Below, piece after piece: positions 11,260-37,265 of a stretch of DNA of 64,000 nt. Position 1 is the stretch's first letter; every line of letters begins with the position of its first letter. Below the pieces are notes generated by a model. It had not been told where the DNA came from, ran no database searches, and saw nothing but the letters and a program-made list of their open reading frames with translations. The stretch covers positions 811,001 through 875,000 of the forward strand of contig NC_135384.1 in the NCBI RefSeq assembly GCF_049243985.1. The letters run 5' to 3'. A program made the translations under genes and the position numbers. Origin of the DNA: Paroedura picta. Lineage: Eukaryota; Chordata; Lepidosauria; Squamata; Gekkonidae.

Positions 11260-13670
11260 CTAGAGGGTCTCGTAACCGACACGGCTCCGCCTGCGTCCCA
11301 CCGCATAAGCCACGAGGACGATGAGGACGAGAGCAGCAATCACCACAAACACCAGGATGGGCACGAGGATCGAATAGTGCTGCGCCCCGCAGACTTCGGC
11401 TGGGGAAGGAAGGAAGGAAGGAAGGCATCAGGGGAGCAGAAGGCCAGCCGAGGGGGCCGAGGCTTCCCTCTGGAGAATGGCTGGCGTTTCAAAATGGCGG
11501 CCCTGGCAAAACCCTCCTCTGGGCATGAGGGTAAGAGAGTGGCAGCCCAGCCAGGGAGTGCCAGTGGAGGGGCGTGGGGTGAGTCTGCGGACTGAGGGAG
11601 GCTCCTGTGGAAGGGTCGAAGGTCAGGCCGGGCACAGGACGAGACTGGAGGAGGAGGCCACTGGGTGGGGGGCTGGAGGATTCACCTCGACCTCTTTGAC
11701 AGTGGGGAGTATTTTCGATGGTGGGCTGTGTGTGGGAAGCGAGGGCAGGCGATGCATACCCCAGGTTTGCTGGGAGGGCTCTGCAGACATCCCCGAGGAC
11801 GACATGAGCGATGGGTGAGCATCAGAACACCCTGGCCAGGAGGATGCCAGCTGGCCCCACCCCGCAAGATCAGCAGGACCTGGAGGGGAAACGGCTGGAG
11901 GTCCAGGGCCGCTCCCCCTCCGAGCACCTCTGCCCTGCCACTCCCCAGGAGGGGTGGGCACCAGTTGGCAGAGACTTGAGGGGCTCCCCCCTCGCTGTGC
12001 CAGAGGGGAAACCCACCCTTGTGAGCAGGGGTGTGCTGTGTCCGCGGCTGTCTTACCTTTCCCAAACTGTCCCCCTTGCAGCTCAAAGGCCTGGGCTTGC
12101 TCATTCAGGGCCAGAAGGTTAAAGCCGTCTGCGAGGGCCAGAGTGCGGTTTGGACACTGGTAACTGTGCCCGAGGGAGGCCTCGAACTCTAGGAGGGAGG
12201 GCGCCTCCGCGCTGAAGGTCGTCTCTGCATGGAGAAAGGCGGGCTCTGAGGCACGGCCACCCTCCGGCGGCTTCCCAGGCTCCCTCCCGGGTGGCTGCTG
12301 CGGGGCCCTTTCCCAGCACGTCTGCGGGTGAGTGGCCTGCCCAGTGCCGTCTACAGGCAGTGCTGAAGCCCAACAGGCGGGTTTTCAGGGGCCCCCCAGG
12401 GGCCTCCAGCACGTGGCCCTTGCGTTCTGCCTAGGGGAGGACGGTCCGGGGGGGCCACTGCTGGTGGCTGAATGCTGAGAGGCTGCAGGAGAAGGTCTTG
12501 TGGCACCCAAGGGCTCGCTTCCTCCTCCCTCCCTCCCTCCCTCCCTCGGGCTTCTCCCCGGCCTCAACCTCTGGTTGTTTCCAGTCTCAGAAAGTGGCTC
12601 GTGGGGTTCCGAGCAAAAGAGGCGGAAGATGTGGTGGGCCCTCCGGGGGAAGAGGCTGGCCACTGTGTGAGGCAGAGCGTCGGACTGAATCTGAAGAGCG
12701 CCTTCCCAAGGGAAGTCTCAGCGGTAGAAGCAGGCAGGTCCGTCCTGGAGCACCCTCCTTGCAGGAGACGGGACTGTTCTGCTCGAGCTCTCCGGGAGGG
12801 GCACAAGAGGGTGGTGGGCACTTTCCCAGGCCAGGCAACGGAAGACGGGGGGCCCTTTGACTCCCTCCCGCCCCCCCCAAAGCTCCTCACCTCTTGCCTG
12901 TGGAAACTGGAAGGTCAGTTTGGCCTGGACTCTGCTCAGGTAAGACGTCCCTTTGGTTTCGTTCTGTGGGCAAGAAATCGGGGTTCTCTCCTGAGGGACG
13001 TTAGCGTTTAGGGCTGGGGGCCGAGGAGGAGGAGGAGGAGGAGGAGAAGTGTGCTGGGCTGGCCCAGTCGCTCCCCGGGGGAAGGAGACCGGCCTGACAT
13101 TCGGAGGGAGATGTGCAAGAAGCTGCCTCCTGCTGAACCAGCTCCTGGGCCCATCCAGGCCGGTCTTGTCTGCTCAGGCAGGCAGCAGCTCTCTCCCGAA
13201 GGTCTCTGGGGAAGACCCTCCATGTCTCCAGCTGCCTGGTCCATTTGACTGGAGGCGCTGGGAGCTTCGGAGAGCCAGAGCTCTTCCACCGGGTCACGGC
13301 CCTCTTCAGGGGGAATCTGACTCTCAAGCTACAGGGCAAAAAATGGTGGCAGAGAAACAGCAGCCCACCTGGGCAAAGCCGGTCCTGAGCCTGCAGGCAC
13401 CGCTGGGGGGTGTGTGTGGAAGGAGGGCTGGCGGCCTCAGGGCCACCAAACCTCCTGGCTGCTGCCAGGGCCACCCTCCCAGCCCTGCCAAGGCCTCCAC
13501 TGCAGGCTGACAGCCCCGTGAACACCTGGGTGGGACTCCCTGCCGCAAGGTGCAGCGATGTCCTGCAGGATGGGGCCACAAGGCTGCCTGGTGCAGCACC
13601 AGGCCCTCAGCATCCACGCTCTCCAGGGGCACCCGGCCCTTCGTAGCTGGGGGGTTGACCTTGGGGCCTC

Positions 13671-13708
<38 letters not shown>

Positions 13709-15674
13709 CTCCCTTCTGGGCAGAGGCTGTCGTGTGGCGTGCACCTGGAGCCTCACGCCTTGACAAGAATGTTGGTCTTCAAGGTGCCGCTGGACTCTCA
13801 ACCTTGCCATAAGTCAGGCAGGCAAGAAACGGAAGTTGCTGGTCCCTGGCAGGCAGTGCCCTTTGCACCTCCCCGCAGGCGCCAGGAGCACGGGCACGGT
13901 CATGCACGGCACCGCCAGCAGAGAAGCTGAGCCAGCCTGCCGGGCCCTGGCTGTGGGGGGGGGGGGGTGTCTCCTTGGCTCTCTCCCTCCCTCCTTCCGG
14001 GTACCTTTCGGAAGAGGAAGATCAGGAAACCCTCTGGGAAGCGCAGCTCGAGAGAGGCGGCTGTGCTGGAGCAGGCCCCGGATGTGTTGGTGTTGCTTGG
14101 CTGCACCGCAAATGTCCCCCAGTGCTGGAGGAGGAGGAGGAGGAGGAGGAGGAGAGGTCAGAGCCCCCAGAAGCCACCCTGGGGGCTCCTTCCACAGGCA
14201 GGCAGGCAGGCAGGCAAGCAGGCCCTTCCCCAATCCACAGGCCGCTTTTGCTGGGCCTGCCTGCTCTAGCCCAGGCAGGGCTGGTTCCCGGCATGGGAGG
14301 GCCTTCCTCTGCCTCCCCCCGGACAGGTCGTTCCTTGGCCTGCCAGCCACCTGCCCTTCAGTGCAGAGAAACACACGGAGGTTTGGGGGGTGGAGTGGGG
14401 CGTCACCCTCCCAAGGGGAACTGCCCTCTGCATCCTGGAGGCCGGTGCCGGTGCCAGGAAATCGCCAGTCCCCCTTCCCCTTAGCACCCCCCCCTTGGTG
14501 CTGGATCTGCCTTTGGGAGGTGGCATGGGGGGTGGGGAGGAGAGTCCCAGGGGGGCAGGAGGCCTTGCTGGCAAGCCGGGCAGCTGACTCCGTCTGGGAG
14601 CCCAGGACATCCCAACCGCAGTGGCCGGCCACATTCCCCGCCTGCCCTCCCCCAGAGCCCTCTCGTGCTGGGCCGACCCCCCCCCCCCCGCCCAGTGCTT
14701 ACCAGTTGCTGAGCCTTGTTGGTGTATCGCACTTGGATCTGGAGGCCTGCTAGCAGCCGTAGGCAGGTGCTGGACCCGTTCTGGACCATGTAATTGCCCA
14801 CGGGCACCAGGGGTGTGTCAGTGGGCCACGGAGCTGTGGGGATGACGAAAGGCGTGGTGCGATTGGTGGGGTGAGGGGGCGTGGTGTGATTCATTGGAGC
14901 CACCGTGTGGAAGGGGGTGGTATGATTGGTGGGCTGGTAGGTGGTGTGGTTGGCCGGCATTGTGGTGTGGTTGGCCGGCATTGTGGTGTGGTTGGTCGGC
15001 ATTGTGGTGTGGTTGGTCGGCATTGTGGTGTGGTTGGCCGGCATTGTGGTGTGGTTGGTCGGCATTGTGGTGTGGTTGGCCGGCAGCGTCGTGGGATGAT
15101 GCGTGGTGTTTGGGTGGTGGGTGGTGGGCGGTGTCGTGGTCTTGGTGAAGGAGGGCAGCAGCGTGGCGGATCTCTTCCTCCAGGGGCAACGGAGGTCCGA
15201 GGGCTTTTCGCCCGAGCACAGCAAGTCCCCGGGAAGTGCTGGCCTCTGTGTTGCCACGTCGTCCGGAGCTGGAAGGAGAGCGAGGGAGAGGCTGTCAGCA
15301 GGCCTGGGGGGCCACCAAGGCAGGAAGGCTCTCCGCCAGCGGGCCTGGCCTCGCCCCGGGGAAAGCCGTGGGGTCCGCCTCCCGTCCAGTCCACTGCTGC
15401 GAGATCGAATCCAGCTGCTTTGGGGAGACCAGCTAGATGACCGAGGCAGATGACGGAGGCGGTCGATTCAGCGTGGCCCAAAGGAAATGCTGTTTCACAC
15501 CACGAATGATTAAAATGTGGCATTTGTGGCCAGAGGAGGGGGGTGATGGCCACACACGGCTTTATAAGGGGATTATATTCACGGAGATCTTTCAGCGGCC
15601 CCTAGCCATGGTGACTGAAGGGAGCCTCCACGGTCAGAGGTAGTCACCCTCAGAGTCCCAGGGCCAGGAAGCCA

Positions 15675-15718
<44 letters not shown>

Positions 15719-16484
15719 AGCCTCTGCCTTCGAGGCCTGTCTGTCTGGCCGTGTGTCACAGGATGAGTGGCCTGGGGGGCCATGGGCCTGATCCAGCACA
15801 GCCCTTCGCATGCGGAAGTCATAATTTCACAGCCTCCTCTGACTCTCCAAAGATCTTGCCGGTCTGGAATGTGTGAGCAGACTCATGTTCTTCCTCTCCT
15901 GCAGGCTGGCTGAGTTACACCCGGCAGTCCACCCCCCCCCCCAGGCTCTTACGAAAGGGGGTCTGAGAAGAGTACAGAAACAAGGAAGAATTTTATGGGA
16001 TGTGAACCACCGTGAGCCAGCTTGCTGGGAGCAGCAGTATAGAAGTATAACTATAAATAAATAGAAGGTGCTTGGCCCAGTCAGTGGTGTATAAATATAA
16101 TTATAAAATCAGAAGCTGCTTGGCCCAGTCGGTGGTATATAAATATAATTCTAACCAGAAGCTGCTTGGCCAGTGGGGCCGGAGGGGAGTCTGCAGCGCC
16201 TGACAACCTGCAACCCAGGAGATCTGTGAGCAGGGAGGATCACAACCTCTCACGGTGGGGGAAGCCCATCTCCTCCCCATGGCTCCAGTGGGCAAGAGAA
16301 ATTGGGGTACCGCCTGGCTCAGATAATAACCCAGTCCCCCTCCCCTCCTCTGTGCTGCTGCTGCTGCAGAAGACCCCCCAGGCCTCCCCCCCTTCCCAGA
16401 AGGTCAATCTCTCCTGTCCAACCCACCTGCGAGGAGGCAGCTGCAGGCCACGCAAAGAGCCACGGCAAACCTCTGCAGGATCAT
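11260..16484 (-). CDS. CD68: CD68 (macrosialin), LAMP-family lysosomal glycoprotein
   Basis: CD68 is a macrophage late-endosome/lysosome type I glycoprotein. Six minus-strand exons: 16427-16484, 14703-15268, 14005-14124, 12891-12963, 12057-12224 and 11260-11399. Total 1125 nt, 374 aa, phases consistent; human is 354 aa. The first exon encodes only the signal peptide (MILQRFAVALCVACSCLLA). The second holds a Thr/His/Pro-rich mucin region with repeated N-H-T-T sequons, then the start of the LAMP domain. Later exons give FAVQPSNTNTSGACSS, LELRFPEGFLIFLF, AKLTFQFPQA and HSYQCPNRTLALADGFN. Four LAMP-domain cysteines (TCLR, GACSS, YQCPN, EVCG) fit two disulfides. The last exon encodes one membrane helix (ILVPILVFVVIAALVLIVLV) and a tail GRRRSRVGYETL with a lysosomal GYxxPhi signal. 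Position between MPDU1 and EIF4A1 supports CD68; the tail itself looks more like LAMP1. Confidence 0.92.
13673..13706. repeat. (CA)n microsatellite
   Basis: Uninterrupted CA dinucleotides within a CD68 intron. Confidence 0.95.
14941..15087 (-). repeat. CD68: 21-bp tandem repeat coding the CD68 mucin heptapeptides
   Basis: Seven near-identical 21-bp units encode P(A/T)NHTTM heptapeptides in the minus frame. Every unit carries an N-H-T N-glycosylation sequon and adjacent Thr for O-glycans. Unit differences are mostly a single C/T (Ala/Thr codon). Copy number is likely variable between individuals. Confidence 0.9.
15677..15717. repeat. (GT)n microsatellite
   Basis: Uninterrupted GT dinucleotides in CD68 intron 1. 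Confidence 0.95.
16064..16180 (+). repeat. Short minisatellite, 46-48 bp units (about 2.5 copies)
   Basis: Units begin GAAG(C/G)TGCTTGGCCCAGTC and end with TATAAATATAATT plus a short tail, at 16064-16111, 16112-16157 and a partial copy at 16158. The preceding AACTATAAATAAATAG resembles the 3' tail of a reptile LINE/SINE, so the array may have grown from a retroposon tail. It lies in CD68 intron 1. Confidence 0.8.
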
Positions 16485-17640
16485 CCTCTCTCCTCTTCCC
16501 CGTGAGCCTTGGCTGTCCTCTGCCTCCGCTTGGGAGCTCACGAATTGGGGAAGGAAGTGACACGGCCAGCCTGACCAGCAAGTGACTCAGTGGGAGGGAG
16601 CGTTGCCCAACATTCGGAGCCACGGGACCATGGCGGGGAGGGACCGGCTCCACAGGAGGCTGCTTGGCAGGACATCTTTCGGGGCACTTGGGCTGGGGGG
16701 CAGGACGCTGGCAGACACAACACCCACACTTTGGAAGGCAGGTGACCGCTGGCCAGAGAATAAGCCACACGTGGCAGGAGCAACGATCACACTCCGGTGG
16801 CTGTTGCTCGGACCATCAGGGCCATGCTGAGGAGGGGAAATGAAAGCTCTCTGGGACGGACCCGGGACTGGCTCACAGTCAGCAGTTTCTCCTTCCTCCT
16901 CACATGATGGGGAGAGCCACTGAAGCAGTGTGTGTGTATGGGGGGGGGGGGGCTGCACCTGTGGCAGACAGCCTCATCTGCCATTCCCCCTGGCCTGAAA
17001 AGAGCAGCATACTTATTATTTATATTCCACTGCTCACAGCCTAGAGGAAGGCTGTCCCCATCTTCAGCCTGATGGGAATCTGCACAGCAGGCCCTCTTCA
17101 GGGGCACTGATCTTGGCCGTCTGCAGAGCATCTGGAGGATGGCCACTCTCTGACCACAACAGCTGAAACTCTCAAATGGAATTCTCATGCTTGAGGCAAA
17201 CATTGACTTCCAGTATTTAGGCCTATGTAGTCAACTCCCTCAGGGAAGGAGAGCTCTTCCTCAAGGGCCACCCTGAGCTCACTGGCCAGGGAAGACAACC
17301 CCCCCCCCAAACACCACCTTGCAGAGCAGGCCAGAAACAGGGCCCAGCACCAGCCGGGGAGAGGCAACACAAAGGACAGAGGGGCTGGGCATGGGCATCT
17401 TCCACTCTCTGCCCTCCTCACAACCCTCCCTCTGCCAGTTGGTCAGGCTGCACGGGGGTGTGGGGTTCCCGCCTGGGTCTCCTGTGTCCCATTTGTGTGC
17501 AGGCAGGTCCCCCCCGCTCTGAACTTGGCCGAGATTCCAAGCAGCCAGGCCACCCCCTCCCCTCCCCTGATCCAGCATCAGGGCCAGCCTGGGCTCTCTG
17601 CTGCATTACTCTGCCTTTCAACAAAAGCCACCCGAAGCCA
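16485..17640. other. Spacer between the CD68 start and the EIF4A1 3' end
   Basis: This should contain the CD68 5'UTR and promoter. No gene is recognised. A short GT tract precedes a G12 run at 16929-16951, and 17291-17301 is C/A-rich. No TATA box stands out near the CD68 ATG. Confidence 0.4.
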
Positions 17641-17660
17641 ATGAGTTTCTCAAGATCACC

Positions 17661-17666
17661 TTTATT
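17661..17666 (-). terminator. EIF4A1: Distal EIF4A1 polyadenylation signal
   Basis: AATAAA on the minus strand. The AT-rich tract between this site and the stop at 18281 has the look of a conserved 3'UTR, quite unlike the GC-rich flanks. Confidence 0.55.
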
Positions 17667-18187
17667 TTGGTCACTGTAACTTTCCTTTTGAATAAATAAT
17701 AGCTATACAAAAAAGTAAGGTTGCACGCACTAATTTTTTGCCATATGAAAAAGTTTTCAATTTTTTTTTAAAAAAAGCATGGTGGTGGGAAAAGTCTAGT
17801 TTTCATATGGAGAAAGGATCTTGGCAACTTGTTTGAACCACTGATTTTAGGCAGGGAGAGAAGAAAACCATGACTCTGAGTGAGGTAGGTTTTAGATTCT
17901 CAAGCTTTTTTTCCATTTAGCACCACGATTCCGGCAAAGGTCGATTCCAAAGACTACAAAATCTCTCTTGTTGTCGGGGGCAGGGCAGCCCAGCCAAGGG
18001 GAGAAGAGAGCCGAAGCCGCTTCCCCTGCCTGGCCTCCGAGGAGGGCCGCTGGGCTCCCCGTTGGGGGGCGGCTGGGCAACTGAACTACAAGATGAAGTC
18101 ACGAGGGAGAGAGAGGGGCAGAGGAGGACAGAAAAGCGCCAGGAAAAACACTAAAAAGGTTTCATTTTTGCCTCCAAAAAAGTGACA

Positions 18188-18193
18188 TTTATT
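18188..18193 (-). terminator. EIF4A1: Proximal EIF4A1 polyadenylation signal
   Basis: AATAAA on the minus strand about 90 bp after the EIF4A1 stop, allowing a short 3'UTR isoform. Confidence 0.6.
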
Positions 18194-18280
18194 CAAAAGG
18201 CAAGAAAACTCAAAAGTAGAAATGGGGGGGAATCCTGTGCCCAAGGGGGGGTGAACACAGCGGGGCCCCCCCGAGGCAGC

Positions 18281-23864
<5,584 letters not shown>

Positions 23865-24300
23865 TCTGGGTGGAAAGTCTTGGCCCCGCCCGCCTCGCGC
23901 CACCTTATAACCGCCCTCCAGCGCCCGCCCACTGGCGCCGCGCTCATTGGCCGCCGACCCTGATCCCGCCTCCCCCATCCGCGCTTGCGATTGGCGCGCC
24001 GACCCATCTTCTCCCGCCCGCCACCCCACCCTCGGCGGACCGGCTTCTCGCCTATTGGCCCGCCCTTCGCGTCACGGTGACGCCACCCGCACGGACGGCG
24101 GTGATTCGTCCGGGGCGCCTCCCGGTTGGACGGGCGGAAGGCGTGACGCAAGGCCGCAAGAACGCCAAGGGAGGAACGGCAGGGCGCCGGCTCCGGATTG
24201 GCTGGCAGGCCGATCAATCCAGTCAGGGCCCCTAGAGGACGGGCGAGGAAAGGCCCACGTGGTGGGGCCTCCATTGTGGGGGGAGGGGGATCAGCGCGCG
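23865..24300 (-). promoter_or_regulatory. EIF4A1: EIF4A1 promoter (TATA box 23905-23910, CpG island)
   Basis: Directly upstream of the EIF4A1 ATG the minus strand has TTATAA (plus 23905-23910) about 40 bp from the ATG. Several CCAAT boxes follow further up (plus ATTGG at 23946, 23990 and 24054). A pyrimidine-rich CTTTCC near the predicted start of a very short 5'UTR would fit a TOP-like mRNA. The whole 22800-24700 interval is a strong CpG island. Confidence 0.6.
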
Positions 24301-24742
24301 GGGCCGCCATGAAGGCCCGTTCACACGCACACGCGGGCAGTTCGCGCCAGGTCACGGCCGCCCGCGCCGAGGGTCCAGCGAGGCCCAAGCAGCCCCCCGG
24401 CCGCCCGCCTTGCGGGGTAGGCCCAGCGAAACCCCCCTCCCGCCCAGGGCGGCGCCGACGCAGCACGGAGCCCCCCCCCCCCGCCTGAGCTCGGCCTCCC
24501 CGCAGCGCTGCGGCAGCCAGCCCCCCCCCCCACGCCCCGATGGCCGCCCGGACACACGCGCCGCCGCAAGCAGGCAGGCCCCGCGGCCCCCCGCCCCCTC
24601 CCGAGGGCCAGGATCGCAGCCCCCCCCCCCCTCCTCTCGCGGGCCCGACTGCAGCGTTCCGTCCCCGTCTGCGCCGCGCCGGCCAGGAGGGCCCGGGGAA
24701 AGTCCACCACCACCGACTGGCGTCTTTCTCCAAAGAATGCTT
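24301..24742. other. CpG-rich spacer between SENP3 3' end and EIF4A1 promoter
   Basis: Extremely GC-rich with C/G runs; no gene seen. Open frames here are proline/arginine-rich composition artefacts. Confidence 0.5.
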
Positions 24743-24748
24743 TTTATT
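24743..24748 (-). terminator. SENP3: SENP3 polyadenylation signal
   Basis: AATAAA on the minus strand 645 bp after the SENP3 stop, giving a 3'UTR over about 24730-25393. It lies about 840 bp before the EIF4A1 TATA box. Confidence 0.65.
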
Positions 24749-25393
24749 ACCCACAATGGCAGCCATCGTATAAAAAATGCTTGTTTCAGTTCTCGGCCCC
24801 AGTGTATAAACCGGTCCCCTCCCGCCACCCCCCCCCCGCCCGCCCTCCCCGCTTCTCCATCTCCCGGCCTGGGGGGGGAGGGGAGGGGGGAGAAACCCAC
24901 ACAGTATTCACTAACACGAGTACCCAACAAAGGCAAGGAAGTCGGGGGAGAAAGGGGGACGGCTGCCGCCTGCCCCTCCTCCCGGTCCCCCATTCAGGGC
25001 TCTGATCAACTCTCTTCCCTTTGCGGCAGAGGACTTCCAGAGGGCGGGGGTCAGCATACGTCTAGCCACCCCCGGGCCCTCCCCAAAAGAACCAACTCAA
25101 AGAAACTCCACCTTAGGATAGGTTTAAATATGAAAAAGAAGGGGAGGGGGGAAAGACCAGGAAGAGAAAAAGATAAAGGGGGGTAAACTTGGGTTAAAAA
25201 CACATCCCCCCCCCCTAACAGGAGTCCACTTATCAAACCTCGAGAGTTCCAGTCACCCCAAAGTCCCCTTGTGTCTAAAGCCCAGGCATCCACCTCCACC
25301 TGGCCAGGTGAGGCAGAGCTTCAGGGGCCGCTCCCAGCTCTCCAGGGGAGGGGGAAGGGGCCGTGTGTGGGGCCAAGTGGACGCAGGCCCTCT

Positions 25394-34218
<8,825 letters not shown>

Positions 34219-34924
34219 GGTTCCAATGTGCCTATAAAAGGGGGGGGGAGAAATATTTTGGTTTAAACACCAGGGATTATGAAGAAGGGCTTCTTGATCC
34301 CAGAAAACAAGTGAGAGACCATTAATGGGGATTAATGTCATCACTGCGTGGCCTATTCTGCCACAGCTCTTTGGGCTACCTCCCACCCTGCTTTCCAGTA
34401 GGCTGCCCAGCCCTCTCCAGCACGCAACCACCTACGTTTCATGCCGCAACTAGCCAAAGGCAACCTCACCACGTCCCTGGCCTTCCTAGTCCAAGACCCA
34501 ACCGAGGGGGAGTGAGGAATGCCCAAGGGAAGCCAGGGGCACCTCCACCGTGACAGCAACAGGCCCATCCAGCCCAGCCTCCCGCCTCCTCCCTTGGAGG
34601 ACCCACAGCTCCTCTGGGGGGTGAATCCGAGGGCAGGGAGGCCTTCCCCTGGGCTGGGCCGGGCTGCTGCGGAGGGTGGAGGTTCCCTTCGGGCCCCCTG
34701 ACCAGTGGCCACAGGCGGTGCATCCCCACGCCCCCTGGGCGCTCTCCCCTCGCGCGCCCCCTGCAAGGCAGGCCGGCCGGGAGGCTTGTCCCCGCCCCCC
34801 GGGAAGGGAGCGCCACGTGAGCCCGCGCGGGAGGGGGCGTGGCCAGGAGCGGGGCATCCCGGGAGAGGCGGCGGCGGCCGAGGGGCCCGGCGAGGGGAGG
34901 GGCTCTCCGCGGCGCGCGGCTCAC

Positions 34925-35260
34925 CGTGTCCGGCAGCGAGGCGGGGGGGGGCGGGAGGGGCCTGTCGCTCCGGCTCCCAGAAGCGCCGCCGCCGCCGCCG
35001 CCTCCTTCCCTCAGGAGCCGCCGCCGCCGCCACCGGCGCCGCCCAAAGGCGTCATCAACCGGCGTCGAGAGGAGGAGGCGGGGCCATCGGTGGCCCAGGA
35101 GGAAGGGACGCCGCCGCACGTCACCCAACGCGTGACGTCACGACGCTGGGTCACCGCGCGACGCTTCGGCGGTTGGAGGCCCCCCGCCCACGTCGACCAT
35201 AGAGTTGGGCGGCGGAACGGCTAGCCGGGCTCTCCTACGGTGGCCGCAGATGTTGGGAGA
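34925..35260 (-). promoter_or_regulatory. SENP3: SENP3 CpG-island promoter and non-coding first exon
   Basis: Very CpG-rich stretch with GCC/GGC repeats. A minus-strand donor GTGAGC (plus 34919-34924) could close a 5'UTR exon ending at 34925. It would splice to the acceptor before 34231, 13 nt ahead of the ATG. The transcription start is not determinable by eye. Confidence 0.5.
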
Positions 35261-35329
35261 GCCGCCCAGAGGAGCAGGGCATGATGGGAAGGTGGGCGGG
35301 CCCGGCAAGAGGGAAGCCCCTCCCCGCCC

Positions 35330-35454
35330 CAGGGCTCCGAGGTGGGACTAGATGGCCTCTGCGTGCCCCTTCCCTCCTGGCGGTCTGCAGTGGCCTGCCT
35401 GGGGGGGGGGGTCTGGCCTGCGGGACCCCTTCCTACTATGGGACGCCCAGGCGG
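35330..35454 (-). repeat. CR1-tail-like fragments
   Basis: GTGGGACTAGATGGCCT and CCCCTTCCTACTATGGG are the reverse complement of the 'gttggaagggg...ggccatctagtccaac' CR1-type tail. Confidence 0.4.
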
Positions 35455-35695
35455 ATGGCGCAGTGGTTAATCTGGAGAGCCAGGTTGGATTCCTCACTCC
35501 TCCATGTGCGGCCAGCTGGGGGACCTTGGGCCAGGCACAGTCCTGTTAGAGCTGCTCTCAGAAGTTCTTGCAGAGCTCCCTGAGCCCTACCTTCCTCGCA
35601 TAAATAAAACAAACATGGAGTTTGTGAAGGGAAGGCAATTGTAAGCTGCTTTGGATAGTGAAAAGCAGGGTATAAAACCAGTTCTTGTTTAACTG
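35455..35695 (+). repeat. tRNA-derived SINE (reptile type)
   Basis: The head GGATGGCGCAGTGGTTAATC contains an A-box-like segment, then GTTGGATTCCTCACTCC (B-box region). The body is GCCAGCTGGGGGACCTTGGG and GAAGGCAATTGTAAGCTGCT, with a tail AGCAGGGTATAAAACCAGTT. The second copy at 44095-44350 has the same blocks in the same order. Confidence 0.75.
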
Positions 35696-36989
35696 AAGAA
35701 GTGTGTGCCCACACACGGGCACACACATGAAAGTTTAGACCCAGAATTAAACTTCTAAAAGGTGCCACTGGAATCAAACTTTACTCAGTTTAACATTTCT
35801 TGCCTCAACTTTATGGCAGGCACACACGGAGGACATTCTCCTTCCCTCCCCCCTAATCTGCAGCCCTGTGGGATGCTGCTGAAATTCCAAACTGAGTCTG
35901 GGTTCTACTTTTCCATAGCTAAGAGCAACCCCTTCCCTGGCTCAAGGGGCTGTTGGCACTCAAAGTGAGTGGCAGGATCCAGCCCCGAAGTACATGCATG
36001 GTGCCTTTAGGACTTGCCAGCTGGCAGGGGACCTTTTAATTTTGAAAAGTACTTTGGGAAGTTTTTGCCTTTGAATGTTGGCAGAAAATAATATTGACAG
36101 ATCAAAGGTGGTCATGGTGGGTTGGGGCTGACTTTGATTGCAGAGAAGGCCCCAAGTATCCCCCGAGAGAGAGGGAGAGAGAAGTGGGCCACAGAAGACC
36201 CAGGTCACCCCAAACCCTGCCTGCCCCCCTCTTCCACGGCTACTGTTGGAGATCACTGCAACACTTTAAGGCTGTCTCAGAAAGTGGCCATGCCCAGCAC
36301 TGGGCAGTTGGGTCTCCGTTGAGCAATCCACCCACCAGCTGACCTTGGCGTTGTTCAAACTTTGCTCCACTCACCATTTCCGACTGGATGTTGGGAGAGC
36401 GGAAGATTGATTGTGTGTTCCGACCCGACGGGCCTACAACTGGGTGGAATGGCCACATCTTTTGTGAAGTAAGTTGCCGGAAGCCAAGAGGTGTGGAGAG
36501 CATTAGAGTTGTTGCATGTGCTTGTTGACCGGCCAAGAGAATCCCCTTCTCTTGCTTCCTTGGCAAGCGGTTCCAGAAGGCTGCACTGCAGCTCAAGGCG
36601 CAGGATTTGTGACCAGCAGGGATGGGTGCAGTCAGAAGAAGCCCTGCTCGGAGGGAGAGGCACGTGGCGTTGATTCAAGGGTCATCCGGGAGGCTGCCTG
36701 GGCCCCAGCGCTCTCAGGAGCTTCCCCACCACTCCCTTGGAAGTGAGCCACAGGGACACTTGCCCTCTTCAATAGGTCTTGCACAGGAGAAGAGGGGCAG
36801 GGGGGGGGGCTGGGAATTGTGTTCTTTAGCTGCTCATCATCTGTAAACCTTTCATCACCCCAGCTTCTGACTGCTGGAGCTGTGTCAAGGCTATAGAATG
36901 TGGGAAGTGGTATATAATCCTCTGAGCATATGCAAAGGGTGTTTCTCTTACTGCTCAAGCAACAACTCATCAAAAGACAGTTGGGGCTA
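35696..36989. other. Spacer upstream of the ASGR-like lectin
   Basis: No coding region recognised. The first exon (with the ATG) of the downstream lectin should lie somewhere between here and 37547, but I cannot identify it. A retroposon-end fragment occurs at 35730-35790. Confidence 0.35.
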
Positions 36990-37265
36990 GAAGGCTATCG
37001 GAAGAGCCCTGCTGGGTCAGTCCAGCGAAGGTCCCTCTGGTCCAGTCTCCTGTCTTCTCACACAGGGTCCAACCCATTCCACTGGAGATCCAGTAAGAGG
37101 GCAGAGGGGCCGAGACCTTCCCCTGACGCTGCCTCATGGCATTGGGGTGCAGCGGTTAACTGCCTCTGAACATGGAGGTTCCCTTTAATCACCACGGCGA
37201 GCAGCCACAGACGGACCTCTCCTTCGTGAAGCCACCTGATCCCCTCCTACAGGTCTCTGTGGCGT
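36990..37265 (+). repeat. CR1-like LINE fragment, second copy
   Basis: Same block order as 27660-27960: AGAGCCCTGCTGGGTCAGTC, TCCCTCTGGTCCAGTCTCC, GGCATTGGGGTGCAGCGGTT and GAACATGGAGGTTCCCTTTA. Confidence 0.65.

Noticed and set aside
14871-15440. Plus-strand open frames opposite the CD68 repeat (VGRHCG-type repeats)
   Set aside because: They are antisense shadows of the 21-bp coding repeat; the minus frame joins in phase with five other CD68 exons.
35455-35530. tRNA gene
   Set aside because: The A- and B-box-like sequence belongs to a SINE head with body and tail, repeated at 44095; no intact cloverleaf seen.
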